64,000 nucleotides of DNA from Gimesia benthica (GTDB lineage: Bacteria > Planctomycetota > Planctomycetia > Planctomycetales > Planctomycetaceae). The notes below the pieces were generated by a model. It did no database searches. It was not told the origin of the DNA and saw only the letters and a program-made list of their open reading frames with translations. Below, one piece after another: positions 47,812 to 55,270 of this stretch (position 1 is its first letter; the number at the start of each line of letters is the position of its first letter). Location of the stretch: positions 1,647,501 through 1,711,500 of the forward strand of contig NZ_CP043930.1 in assembly GCF_009720525.1 (NCBI RefSeq). Direction: 5' to 3'. Position numbers and translations under genes: made by a program.

Positions 47812-48332
47812 ATGGATCAGGAAACGTGGCAGAAATCCGAAGAATTAATTTATGAGATCGAAGATTCTCTGGATGAGTTACTGGATTCGCCTGAACTGGA
47901 GGGACTGCGGTCCAAGCTGTCTGAGTTGGGAAGGCGATTGGGAGAAAGATATAGCGTCGGACTGAATTGTGTTGTGGATATAATGGATTGGGAGAAAAAT
48001 CAAAGTCTGCCATTATTGAATACTGGAATCGCAACTAATGATACTGGAGATACGAGTCGAACTTGGAATTCTGCTTCGTTTCAAAGGTATGTGGTCAATG
48101 GAGAGATTAAGGTTGTCCCACATGATCACTGCCCCAGTTGCTGGGGGATTGGTTATTCAAGACGGAAATTCCGACATGTCCTGAATGTAGCATTGAACTG
48201 GGGAAGGAATGCAAGATCCTGCTCGATTCAGATGAGTGTCCCCACTGTGAGAAAGGGAAACTGTCGATGAATGATGCTCAATGTGATAAGTGTGGGTTTT
48301 CAATCGATCCTAAGTTTGTTGTGTGGGGTTGA
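47812..48332 (+). CDS. Zinc-ribbon protein, apparent one-base frameshift
   Basis: The first frame (from 47812) reads a coiled, acidic start (WQKSEELIYEIEDSLDELL) and reaches HDHCPSCWG, then runs on in non-protein-like sequence to 48270. Moving one base at the G5 run (48143-48147) continues as DWLFKTEIPTCPECSIELG, then CPHC and CDKCGFSIDPKFVVWG to a TGA at 48332. The restored protein (~174 residues) has four CxxC pairs, i.e. two zinc ribbons. Either the read lacks one G or the gene is newly broken. Function unknown; possibly nucleic-acid binding. GGAAAG lies before the ATG. Confidence 0.7.
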
Positions 48333-48430
48333 GTTCAATTCGAAGCAATCGACACAGACTTTTACTGCTGAGTAAGATGAGGACCTGAGAATATTCATCT
48401 TTCTTAATTGGTACGTGTGAGGACTGAGAA

Positions 48431-48802
48431 ATGAAAAAATTCTTAGGCTTGTCACCTGAAAATCAAGTGCTTCGAGCAACTGTTGCAATATTATTGCTTA
48501 TGGTTTCTTGTTGGTCGATTCTAGGTGTAACTATATTGACAAGTCTTGATATCCTTCTCTCAAATTCACCAATGCAGAATTTGAATAACGATAGCTACTT
48601 ACTGATCCTCGCGTATGCTTTTACCATGTCGATGGTTCTTCTCATTACGATAATTGATCTCTTGTCCATGAAAAAATTTAAGGATGCATTACCGCAGTTG
48701 ATTGCAATTATCTTTCTTAATTCATTGGCTATAATTGCTTATTGGGTTTATCAGTTAGTAAACGCTTTAAAACATTTAAATGATACTGCAGATAATAATT
48801 GA
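48431..48802 (+). CDS. Small three-TM membrane protein
   Basis: 123 residues with three or four membrane helices (ATVAILLLMVSCWSILGVTIL, YLLILAYAFTMSMVLLITIID, LIAIIFLNSLAIIAYWVYQLV). No family recognised. It follows the zinc-ribbon gene by 98 bases and could be its partner. Confidence 0.65.
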   Translation: MKKFLGLSPENQVLRATVAILLLMVSCWSILGVTILTSLDILLSNSPMQNLNNDSYLLILAYAFTMSMVLLITIIDLLSMKKFKDALPQLIAIIFLNSLAIIAYWVYQLVNALKHLNDTADNN

Positions 48803-49155
48803 GAAGATGAAGAGGTGACGGATGAGCGATGTGGACCTGAGTTATTAAGACCACAGCCATTTTGGCGATCAATGTTGAGACTGAAAAGCCAACAAAACAA
48901 GGGGTTTCAGAGCAGAGAATCCGAAGAACTCTACTTGTCACATTGACAGGTTGAATTCGGGTGTCTTTCCCTCAGATTCTCATCTGACGCCGAATACCTT
49001 TTCCATAGTAGGTTCTCTTGGGAAAACGAAGGGGATTGCATTTAACTATGGCCCGGATTTTTGGTCTTCGTTTTTTACTGTTCACATTCAGATCTCCCGT
49101 AAATTAATAGATGGTGTCCGGGAGTCCTCCGTGACTCCCAGACACATGTCGATGA
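48803..49155. other. Intergenic region
   Basis: 353 bases with no gene. It holds one near-copy of the octamer discussed below (GGGTGTCT at 48959) with no start codon at the usual distance, and a hairpin GTGTC-GGGAGTC / GACTCCC-GACAC (49114-49145) that may end the minus-strand gene starting at 49401. Confidence 0.55.
49114..49145 (-). terminator. Probable terminator hairpin
   Basis: Interrupted stem GTGTC.GGGAGTC / GACTCCC.GACAC directly after the stop codon at 49156 of the minus-strand gene. No T run, so termination strength is uncertain. Confidence 0.5.
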
Positions 49156-49401
49156 TTACTCTGGTTCGAAACCGAAGTAAAACCGGGGACTGTGTTGAAA
49201 AAACACGGTCCCCTTCTGAGAATTAGAACGACAGCGAACAATACAGCATGGACTACAAAATCCCAACACTTCGAATTCCTGCTGGAGTTCTGTGGTGTCC
49301 CAGACCTGTCCGTGCTTCGCTTCGAGATATTCTCGACTTCCCTCAACCGCGTTGATGTTTCGTGTCATTTCCCGACGAATGGATTCTGTTCGATCAGTCA
49401 T
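49156..49401 (-). CDS. Small conserved protein of planctomycete accessory regions
   Basis: 81 residues from the ATG at 49401 (AGGAG seven bases upstream). The sequence (MTDRTESIRREMTRNINAVEGSR..., then GQVWDTTELQQEFEVLGF and a C-terminal KGTVFFQHSPRFYFGF) fits a family I recall from planctomycete genomes with the ending FQHSPRFYF. Function unknown. Preceded at 46 bases by TGACACCC (minus strand 49455-49448). Confidence 0.8.
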   Translation of the reverse strand: MTDRTESIRREMTRNINAVEGSREYLEAKHGQVWDTTELQQEFEVLGFCSPCCIVRCRSNSQKGTVFFQHSPRFYFGFEPE

Positions 49402-49579
49402 TAACATCTCCTGAAAAAGTGAAAAGCGTTTGTTTCAGAGTTCATGCGGGTGTCATTTCATTTCGTGAGACCTTGAGACTTACGTTGACGCCTCTTTTTC
49501 AGTCTTTCTTGGTGGCGGAATCTCATCTGAGATCGCTGTTTGATAGGTCCAGCCCATATCGCTCTCCCCTTAGAAAGAA

Positions 49580-49620
49580 AAAGCTGATGCAAGAATCACT
49601 AAGATTCTCACACCAGCTTT
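49580..49620 (-). terminator. Terminator of the acidic small protein gene
   Basis: On the minus strand AAAGCTGgTG.AGAATC / GATTCT..CAGCTTT followed by TTTTCTTTC, 30 bases after the stop at 49650. It separates this gene from the next, which therefore needs its own promoter. Confidence 0.7.
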
Positions 49621-49649
49621 GTGGGTATCTGGTTTCTGGAAATCAGGGT

Positions 49650-49865
49650 TTAGAATTCGTCATCTCCGAAATAGCCGAAATATTCATCTGCCTGCTCGAA
49701 ATCTTCCAATTCCTGTTGCTGCAGAATTTCATCCCACGGCTCGTCATACGGATATTCTCCGTCGTTCTTTTGGGCGAACTCGTCAGCCGCCTGCTCGTCG
49801 AGCATATCTCCGTATCCGAAGCTCAGATGTCCCTCCATAAACTGATCCAAGTTGCCATCCATCAT
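49650..49865 (-). CDS. Small acidic protein
   Basis: 71 residues, very acidic and aromatic (DEQAADEFAQKNDGEYPYDEPWDEILQ..., ends GYFGDDEF). GGGAG precedes the double ATG. No family recognised; DNA-mimic or chaperone-like small proteins of mobile elements look similar, but this is only a composition argument. The octamer TGACACCC ends 46 bases upstream of the start. Confidence 0.7.
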   Translation of the reverse strand: MMDGNLDQFMEGHLSFGYGDMLDEQAADEFAQKNDGEYPYDEPWDEILQQQELEDFEQADEYFGYFGDDEF

Positions 49866-49922
49866 GTGTTTCTCCCGATAAGAATATTGATGCTGTTAAC
49901 ACAGTGATTGAGGGTGTCAGAA

Positions 49923-50210
49923 TCAGTATTCTTCTGGCAGGAAAATGGTTGTGGCTGATCGGTCAGCTTCCGTAATTACCCAGATCTTAGTGTCGTCATT
50001 GAGATGGTAGACTGAGAAAATCCGGTCGCCGTCTTTAAGGGCTTGTTCATTGGTCTGGCGATCTTCTTCGCACAACACGCTCCAGTCCCCATGCTGATGT
50101 CTCTTGAAAAACTCAAGCGGGGACTGATTGTTTTTCTGGAGTGCATCGAGAGCACCATGCGTAGATACGGTTCGACCGAGTTGGAAGAGAGGTTTACTTT
50201 TTTGGATCAT
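49923..50210 (-). CDS. Small plasmid-type protein of unknown function
   Basis: 95 residues. Matches a family that I recall from plasmids and integrative elements: LGRTVSTHGALDALQKNNQSP, HQHGDWSVLCEEDRQTNEQALKDGDRIFSVYHL, KIWVITEADRSATTIFLPEEY. Function unknown despite wide spread. AAGGA before the ATG; octamer 48 bases upstream of the start. Confidence 0.85.
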   Translation of the reverse strand: MIQKSKPLFQLGRTVSTHGALDALQKNNQSPLEFFKRHQHGDWSVLCEEDRQTNEQALKDGDRIFSVYHLNDDTKIWVITEADRSATTIFLPEEY

Positions 50211-51184
50211 CTCGTTTCCTTCAAAAATGATTGTTGGTTACTCGAACAATCTTCTGATGGGTGTCAGATATGATTCAGTTGCAGTCATGCTACAGGGGCA
50301 TGAAGAGATGTGGTGCCAGTTCATGCAGGACCTGATCTGTTTGATTGAGAAGATCTGGAGAATTATGGTCCAAAACAAAATTTTGTGTCCAAAAATCACA
50401 GACTGGCACTCTTATATATTGCCATTCCCGAAAACAGGGAAATTTGATAGACTACGATCACTTTGAATTACTAAGACATACCGTGCATTACCATGATTTA
50501 CGACGCATTACCTTCGCTGAGGTAAATAAATTATTGCCGTTTGGTTACGGCCTCTTGCACGGGCTGATGTGAAAAGATCATGCAAAAAAGTCTTAGGACA
50601 AAAGATGGCCGCAGGGATCACGCTGATTCCAGTCAAAGTGTGTTAAATCCTCCACACTTTAAGTAGTCTGAGTCTGAAATGGAAAGTTTTCCCTATAAGG
50701 GTTTTCTCCGGGCAACGGACTGGTACTTGATCCAGTATAAACGCCTACGTCCCGGTCGATATATACACTCTAAAAACTGCCTGTAATTAAGATGATGTCA
50801 GTAGGTTTTGATTAAGTTGTACTACTGGTGACTGCTTTTAATTGATGAAACAAACAATAATGAAAAGCGAAATCCCTAAAGAACTACACATAAAGGGAAA
50901 TGAAGAATCATGGAATAAGCATTACTTCCAATTACTTCAAAATCCCTTGTGTGTGGTAGGGATGGCGTTTTAAATATTGCTTTATAAATAGCCTCTTTTT
51001 GTTGTCTTTTGAAACAACATTTCCCTGAGACAACATGAACATTTACCAGACAACAATAAAACACATTTGAAACGCTCTGTATGCCCCCAGATTTAAATGT
51101 CTTTATTCAGAGTATTGAAACCATTCCACAATAGATAACCATTTATTGTGTTTTGAATGTTGTCTTCTGCTCCCCTTTCATGTG
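50211..51184. other. Gene-free ~970-base gap inside the mobile gene block
   Basis: AT-rich. Contains a hairpin AAAGTGTG / CACACTTT (50635-50660), the palindrome CCCTATAAGGG near 50695, and four AGACAACA octamers (51000-51165, two in each direction). No ORF has a ribosome site. It could be a control or replication region. Confidence 0.5.
51000..51165. repeat. Four AGACAACA repeats (two direct, two inverted)
   Basis: TGTTGTCT at 51000-51007 and 51158-51165; AGACAACA at 51028-51035 and 51048-51055. The exact 8-mer four times in 166 bases is well above chance. It resembles a binding-site cluster near the 3' end of the 51185 gene. Confidence 0.6.
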
Positions 51185-51493
51185 TCAGATGGGAATCACT
51201 TCATATTCAGCTGCTTCTCCATTAGCCAGTTTTTCAATGGCCCCAAAGGCTTTAGTTTCTCTGTCTGCTGTCATCCTGCACAGACTGGAAATCTTACTGG
51301 CGAAACAGATCGTGACTGGATGATTGTTGATTTCATCCCCTGACATTCCAGTTTCTCGCATGGCCTTGAGGTGTCTGTGAAGAGATCCCACAACAGCGAT
51401 GAGATTGACTGCATCCTGAACTGCAATGGCATCGCTGGCAGCTTTTTGAAGACGCTCATTATTGCCGTCTGATATGGCGAGTTGATTAAGCAT
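51185..51493 (-). CDS. Hypothetical protein of the ArdC/ATPase block
   Basis: 102 residues from the ATG at 51493 (AAGGAG seven bases before). A GTG at 51544 in the same frame overlapping the ATPase stop codon would add 17 residues. Mostly helical (ISDGNNERLQKAASDAIAVQDAVNLIAVVGSLHRHLKAMRETG), ends AAEYEVIPI. No family recognised. It follows the ATPase gene, preceded by a variant octamer (TGACACCT) 42 bases before the start. Confidence 0.75.
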   Translation of the reverse strand: MLNQLAISDGNNERLQKAASDAIAVQDAVNLIAVVGSLHRHLKAMRETGMSGDEINNHPVTICFASKISSLCRMTADRETKAFGAIEKLANGEAAEYEVIPI

Positions 51494-51540
51494 TTTATGC
51501 TCCTTGCTGGAGATGTGTGGTAATGGTTTGAAGGCAGGTG

Positions 51541-52446
51541 TCACTCGGATTCTTCCGTCTGTTCTTTGAAACGAGCTAACACTCGATAAAACGATGCCCT
51601 GCTCTTAGTCGTTTTCTCCATATAATACTGACACTGCTCCAAGGGCTGATCGGGATATTTACGCAGAGCAATTTGAAGAATCCGAAAATCTCTCTCTCTA
51701 TTTGAAATTCTCTTTGTTGCTGAGGCTGGTCTGCCAAGTGTTTGAAGCTGGGCATTCAGAACAGGCCGCCAATCAGTCCCTTCCACCGTACAGAATTTGT
51801 AGATACGAATGGCCGGTGTCAGTAATCGCATTGAGAGTTGCTTTTCACTTCCCTGTTCTTCAATGTAATCGATTATTTCGGCAGCAGCCTCTGGAGGGCA
51901 TCCGGGATATCCATCGGTAGCCATTACCCGAAATTGTTCGATTATCTCCTGATTGCTGAGGTCCAGTCTATAAACCAGACAACGACTCAAGACTGCATCA
52001 AACATCGGATTCTTTTTAGGAATCTGATTGGCACAGAAAATGAAACGTGACGTGGTTTCGAAACGTGTCGGAAGATCGTCCGGTAATTGTGAACTATTGT
52101 AAGTAACAATTCGATTTGGCTGACCATATAGAGCACTTCGCAGAATGCCTAATGCACTGGCACTCGTGTAAAGAGAGTCGCAGTCATCAAAAAACAAAAC
52201 GGCATCATTGTTTCTATTTTCATACAGCACGCGATAGAGTTGAAGAGTCGTACAATGACTATTGAAAAGCACCATGTCCTGACCTTCCTCCTCAAGCGTT
52301 CGTGTGATTGTATATGACTTTCCAGTTCCGCCATTTGAAATAATAAAGATGCTGTGATACTGAAATTGGGAAATCATTTTTATCATGTTTTTTAATGTTT
52401 GTTGCTTCTTTTCGAGGCGTGTCAAGGAGCGATTAATCGATTCCAT
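51541..52446 (-). CDS. AAA+ ATPase of phage/plasmid type
   Basis: 301 residues. Walker A SNGGTGKSYT near 38-47, Walker B VLFFDDCDS near 83-91, sensor-like FIFCANQIP and Arg-finger region VLSRCLVYRLDL. The C-terminal part contains a helical domain with a possible winged helix (DFRILQIALRKYPDQPLEQCQYYMEKTTKSRASFYRVLARF). Probably a DNA-metabolism or loading ATPase of the mobile element. AAAGGA precedes the ATG. Confidence 0.85.
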   Translation of the reverse strand: MESINRSLTRLEKKQQTLKNMIKMISQFQYHSIFIISNGGTGKSYTITRTLEEEGQDMVLFNSHCTTLQLYRVLYENRNNDAVLFFDDCDSLYTSASALGILRSALYGQPNRIVTYNSSQLPDDLPTRFETTSRFIFCANQIPKKNPMFDAVLSRCLVYRLDLSNQEIIEQFRVMATDGYPGCPPEAAAEIIDYIEEQGSEKQLSMRLLTPAIRIYKFCTVEGTDWRPVLNAQLQTLGRPASATKRISNRERDFRILQIALRKYPDQPLEQCQYYMEKTTKSRASFYRVLARFKEQTEESE

Positions 52447-52488
52447 TTTTCTATCCTTTCACAATAATTGCGGGTGTCATTTTTAAAG

Positions 52489-52574
52489 GATCGCCGCCCT
52501 GATCTGGCATTGTCAGTGGTCTTCAATCCGAACTGAAAGACCACTGAGATCTGTAATGATCAGTGACGGCGATC
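52489..52574. repeat. Nested three-arm inverted repeat between ArdC and ATPase genes
   Basis: Arms, outer to inner: GATCGCCG/CGGCGATC (52489-52496 with 52567-52574), CTGATC/GATCAG (52499-52504 with 52558-52563), TCAGTGGTCTT/AAGACCACTGA (52513-52523 with 52537-52547). 25 paired bases in total around a 13-base loop. Flanked on both sides by the TGACACCC octamer (52472 and 52586). It could be a terminator, processing site or RNA element. Confidence 0.8.
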
Positions 52575-52590
52575 ACTCCAATTGCGGGTG

Positions 52591-53484
52591 TCAGCCAGCG
52601 ACTTCGACAGGCTTTTTGCTGAATGACATGATGTAGTCAGCAGCCTTAGAGGCTTGTGAAGAAGCTTGAAAGATGAATGACGAATCCTGCTTCATTCTTT
52701 GAAGCCATCCATTGAGGTATGCGTGGTGGTTTTCTTCATTGGTGGGAATTCCAAGTTCTGAGCAGAGATAGCACGCTCCGATCTCCGCGATCAATTCGCC
52801 CAGTGCATATCCACCACTCTTTCGATCCCAATTGAGACGGTTGGTATGTTCTGCCCAGTGCACAAGTTCATGCAGCACCGTGTCATAGTATCCCGATCCT
52901 GAAAACTGATCTCGATTTGGAACTTGGATATAGTCTTGTGCGAGATCGTAAAAAGCTTGGTTGCCACCGTGTCGAATATCAGCTCCGGTTGCTTCGATCA
53001 GGGCGTCAGCTTCATCAAAAGTGTTACTGACCTCATTACGGGTGTCAGTTTTGAATCCGACACGAAGATAATCCAGATGATCTCCCTCAACTTGATCAAC
53101 ACAGAAGACGGTATAGGTCCTAAGCAGGAAATATGTCTCCTCTTCGTCGTGGCCCTTTTTCTTTGTTACCGCTTTGCAGAAAACGATCTTGGTGCCCCAC
53201 TGACCTTTTGATACACGCGAAGGCCGTCGCATGATTTTGCCACCGAGCTGTTCCCATTGCCTGAACGTCCCCCAATACCGAGATTGAAATCCATGACGCT
53301 CGCTGGCGAGCCCCAAAAGAAGTGGATTAACTCCTGTGTATAATTCACCGGAGACTATATTTTTTCCCATCCCACTGTTGCGATCACGGGACCACGGTTT
53401 TCGCCACGGCAGAAGCGAGCCACTCTCTAAAGCGGTAATGATTTGATTCGTGATTTCTTCGCGAATTTTCTGATTGTTTGACAC
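52591..53484 (-). CDS. ArdC-like antirestriction protein (ssDNA-binding N-domain plus zincin)
   Basis: 297 residues from a GTG at 53484 (AAGGAG 11 bases upstream). The N-terminal ssDNA-binding domain has the family marks (ITNQIITALESGSLLPWRKPW, YTGVNPLLLGLASERHGF, YWGTFRQWEQLGGKI, GQWGTKIVFCKAVTKK). The C-terminal zinc metallopeptidase-like domain has HELVHWAEH near 210 and YALGELIAEIGACYLCSELGI. ArdC proteins protect incoming plasmid DNA from restriction. First gene of the minus-strand block. Confidence 0.93.
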   Translation of the reverse strand: MSNNQKIREEITNQIITALESGSLLPWRKPWSRDRNSGMGKNIVSGELYTGVNPLLLGLASERHGFQSRYWGTFRQWEQLGGKIMRRPSRVSKGQWGTKIVFCKAVTKKKGHDEEETYFLLRTYTVFCVDQVEGDHLDYLRVGFKTDTRNEVSNTFDEADALIEATGADIRHGGNQAFYDLAQDYIQVPNRDQFSGSGYYDTVLHELVHWAEHTNRLNWDRKSGGYALGELIAEIGACYLCSELGIPTNEENHHAYLNGWLQRMKQDSSFIFQASSQASKAADYIMSFSKKPVEVAG

Positions 53485-54206
53485 TAGTAGCCGTCTCCTT
53501 ATGAGGTTGATTGGACGGCGTACTTAAGGGTGTCAACCAGAATTACTTGGCGTAGAAGCGATTATCAGCGAGAAATGATACAATGCTCTGAAAATTGAGA
53601 ATTCAGAAGGTGAGACGGAAGAAAATGAGACCGATTTTTGCCAAATGTTTACAGAGGAATGTCTTTATTTCAGCTAGAAATAGCGTGTTTTATGAAATCC
53701 GAATGAGCTCAGTCTCAAATCTCAATGAAATTCAGCAATGTAAATACACAGACTCATTTCAGGCGAGACACCCAACAATAATTCATTCCTTATACAGGAT
53801 GAACACGAATTATTACGAATGAACGAGCGGGAATAATTTTTTGGAATATTCCTTAACTCAAGCAACCTGCATTCCAACATTCGTAATGAACCAGACACAA
53901 CATTATTTAATCATGAATGCAACATTTGGATCATCCAATATTGTATTTCGATTGCTCATGAAATCTGTGATGGGGAAAAAATGATTTCTGAAATTTTTGC
54001 TTCGAAACAATTTTGGGCCAGAAAACGGGAGTTGATTAAATTACCCAAATGTTGTTTTAAGATTCCCCGGACTTTTGGGCCGAAAGAAATAATTTGGCAC
54101 TTTAATCTGCGGCACAGAATCATTTCATCCCACAAAAAAATCCCGGTAGAGTACAATGCTCTACCGGGAAGTCATTAACTGGTGACAGACTAGGATCTGC
54201 ACCATT
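53485..54206. other. Gene-free region before the ArdC block
   Basis: 722 bases, AT-rich. It should hold the promoter of the ArdC gene. Short ORFs here lack ribosome sites. TTTTGGGCC occurs twice (near 54011 and 54073). Confidence 0.5.
54142..54168 (-). terminator. Rho-independent terminator
   Basis: Stem CCCGGTAGAG / CTCTACCGGG, 7-base loop, T7 on the minus strand (54140-54134). It ends the minus-strand gene whose stop lies at 54207. Confidence 0.9.
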
Positions 54207-55025
54207 TTATAATTCTTCTGTCTTGTCATATCCCATCTGAGATGCGGTCTTATCAAGTGTATTCCATCCTGCAGACAACATCGCCTCTGATACATCTTCA
54301 GTTGATTTGCTCAATAATTCTGCTGCCTGTTCTTCAGAAATATTGTATCTCGATGCGATATCAGATAACTCGAAACTAAATGATAAGGACTGGCACTCAT
54401 CGATTGGGAAAAACTGTGATTTTATTAGCCAAGCCAAATCAGCATATGAGTCGCCTTCCGAAAGCAGAAGATATTTATGCGGATCTGGCAACTCATGTTT
54501 TCCACCATACAGAATACCGGCTTCAATCAATTTTTCGGAATCCAGCTCTATAATATTTCCTTCTTCTGGCTCAATGACTACAGATTTGATGTTAAGTCCC
54601 TTGTTGGCTCGATCCCATAACAAATCAAGTCCTTCAAATAAACACGGTGGGCATTCCCCATCGACTGCGTTTTGAAAGCACTCTAATAGACCCTTAAATT
54701 CGCAATCATCTTCGGGTTCTATTTCCAACACGGTTTGAGCGATTTGTTTAAGCCAAAAGTCACTATTCTCAATGATTGGCTGCAACAATTCTGCAGTTAT
54801 TTCAGGATGATCACTCAAGAGATCCTTGAGAGCGTCAGCAGCTACTTCAGTCGCTGTATGATTCCATTTATGACAAGTCCACCAGGCAACCTCTTCTCTG
54901 GGTTGGCTGTCTATATCCAATAAATCCTTCATTTCTTTCTCCATAGTATTTTTTGTTAATCCACAGCAGCAATCTGACAAAAGATAGTGCTGAGTTAAAT
55001 TCCCGCTCGGAAGTAAATCGATCAT
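54207..55025 (-). CDS. Hypothetical cytoplasmic protein
   Basis: 272 residues, acidic. The first ~27 residues are Cys-rich (SDCCCGLTK) and the Met at 28 could be the true start. Helical repeats follow (EVAADALKDLLSDHPEITAELLQPIIENSDFWLKQIAQTVLEIEP), then a section rich in Asp/Glu and a C-terminal helical part (ISEEQAAELLSKSTEDVSEAML). No family recognised. It has a strong terminator. It could be an orphan immunity-type protein, but nothing shows this. Confidence 0.7.
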   Translation of the reverse strand: MIDLLPSGNLTQHYLLSDCCCGLTKNTMEKEMKDLLDIDSQPREEVAWWTCHKWNHTATEVAADALKDLLSDHPEITAELLQPIIENSDFWLKQIAQTVLEIEPEDDCEFKGLLECFQNAVDGECPPCLFEGLDLLWDRANKGLNIKSVVIEPEEGNIIELDSEKLIEAGILYGGKHELPDPHKYLLLSEGDSYADLAWLIKSQFFPIDECQSLSFSFELSDIASRYNISEEQAAELLSKSTEDVSEAMLSAGWNTLDKTASQMGYDKTEEL

Positions 55026-55270
55026 CCAAATATTGATGGATAGTCAAATACGATATCGAGTAGCTTGAAAGTCGCCCAAAACGATTAAGCGAATCTGAAA
55101 TTATCAGATTTCAAAAGAGGTGCCTAGGAGAGTTGAAGAGTATCTTGAGCCGTTAATTTAGCTCAGGATGTTTCAGAGAAAATGGTTTTGGGGCCAAAAA
55201 TCGGCAACGGTGAATTTAGATTTATCGAAGAGTATCAAACTGCTGCGAGACTATCCGTATATACGCAGTT

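Larger units (their letters stand above)
49448..53535 (-). promoter_or_regulatory. Octamer TGACACCC upstream of each gene of the ArdC block
   Basis: Minus-strand copies (plus coordinates): 49448-49455, 49912-49919, 50259-50266, 51536-51543 (TGACACCT), 52472-52479, 52586-52593, 53040-53047 (inside ArdC) and 53528-53535. Gap from the octamer to the start codon: 46 (gene starting 49401), 46 (49865), 48 (50210), 42 (51493), 25 (52446), 43 (53484). No -10 follows at a fixed distance and it is not a sigma-54 site. A regulator site, unusual promoter element or 5' UTR signal are open. Confidence 0.75.

Noticed and set aside
49448-53535. TGACACCC as sigma-54 or sigma-70 promoter
   Set aside because: No GC at the -12 position for sigma-54 and no TATAAT-like box at 16-18 bases for sigma-70 in any copy.
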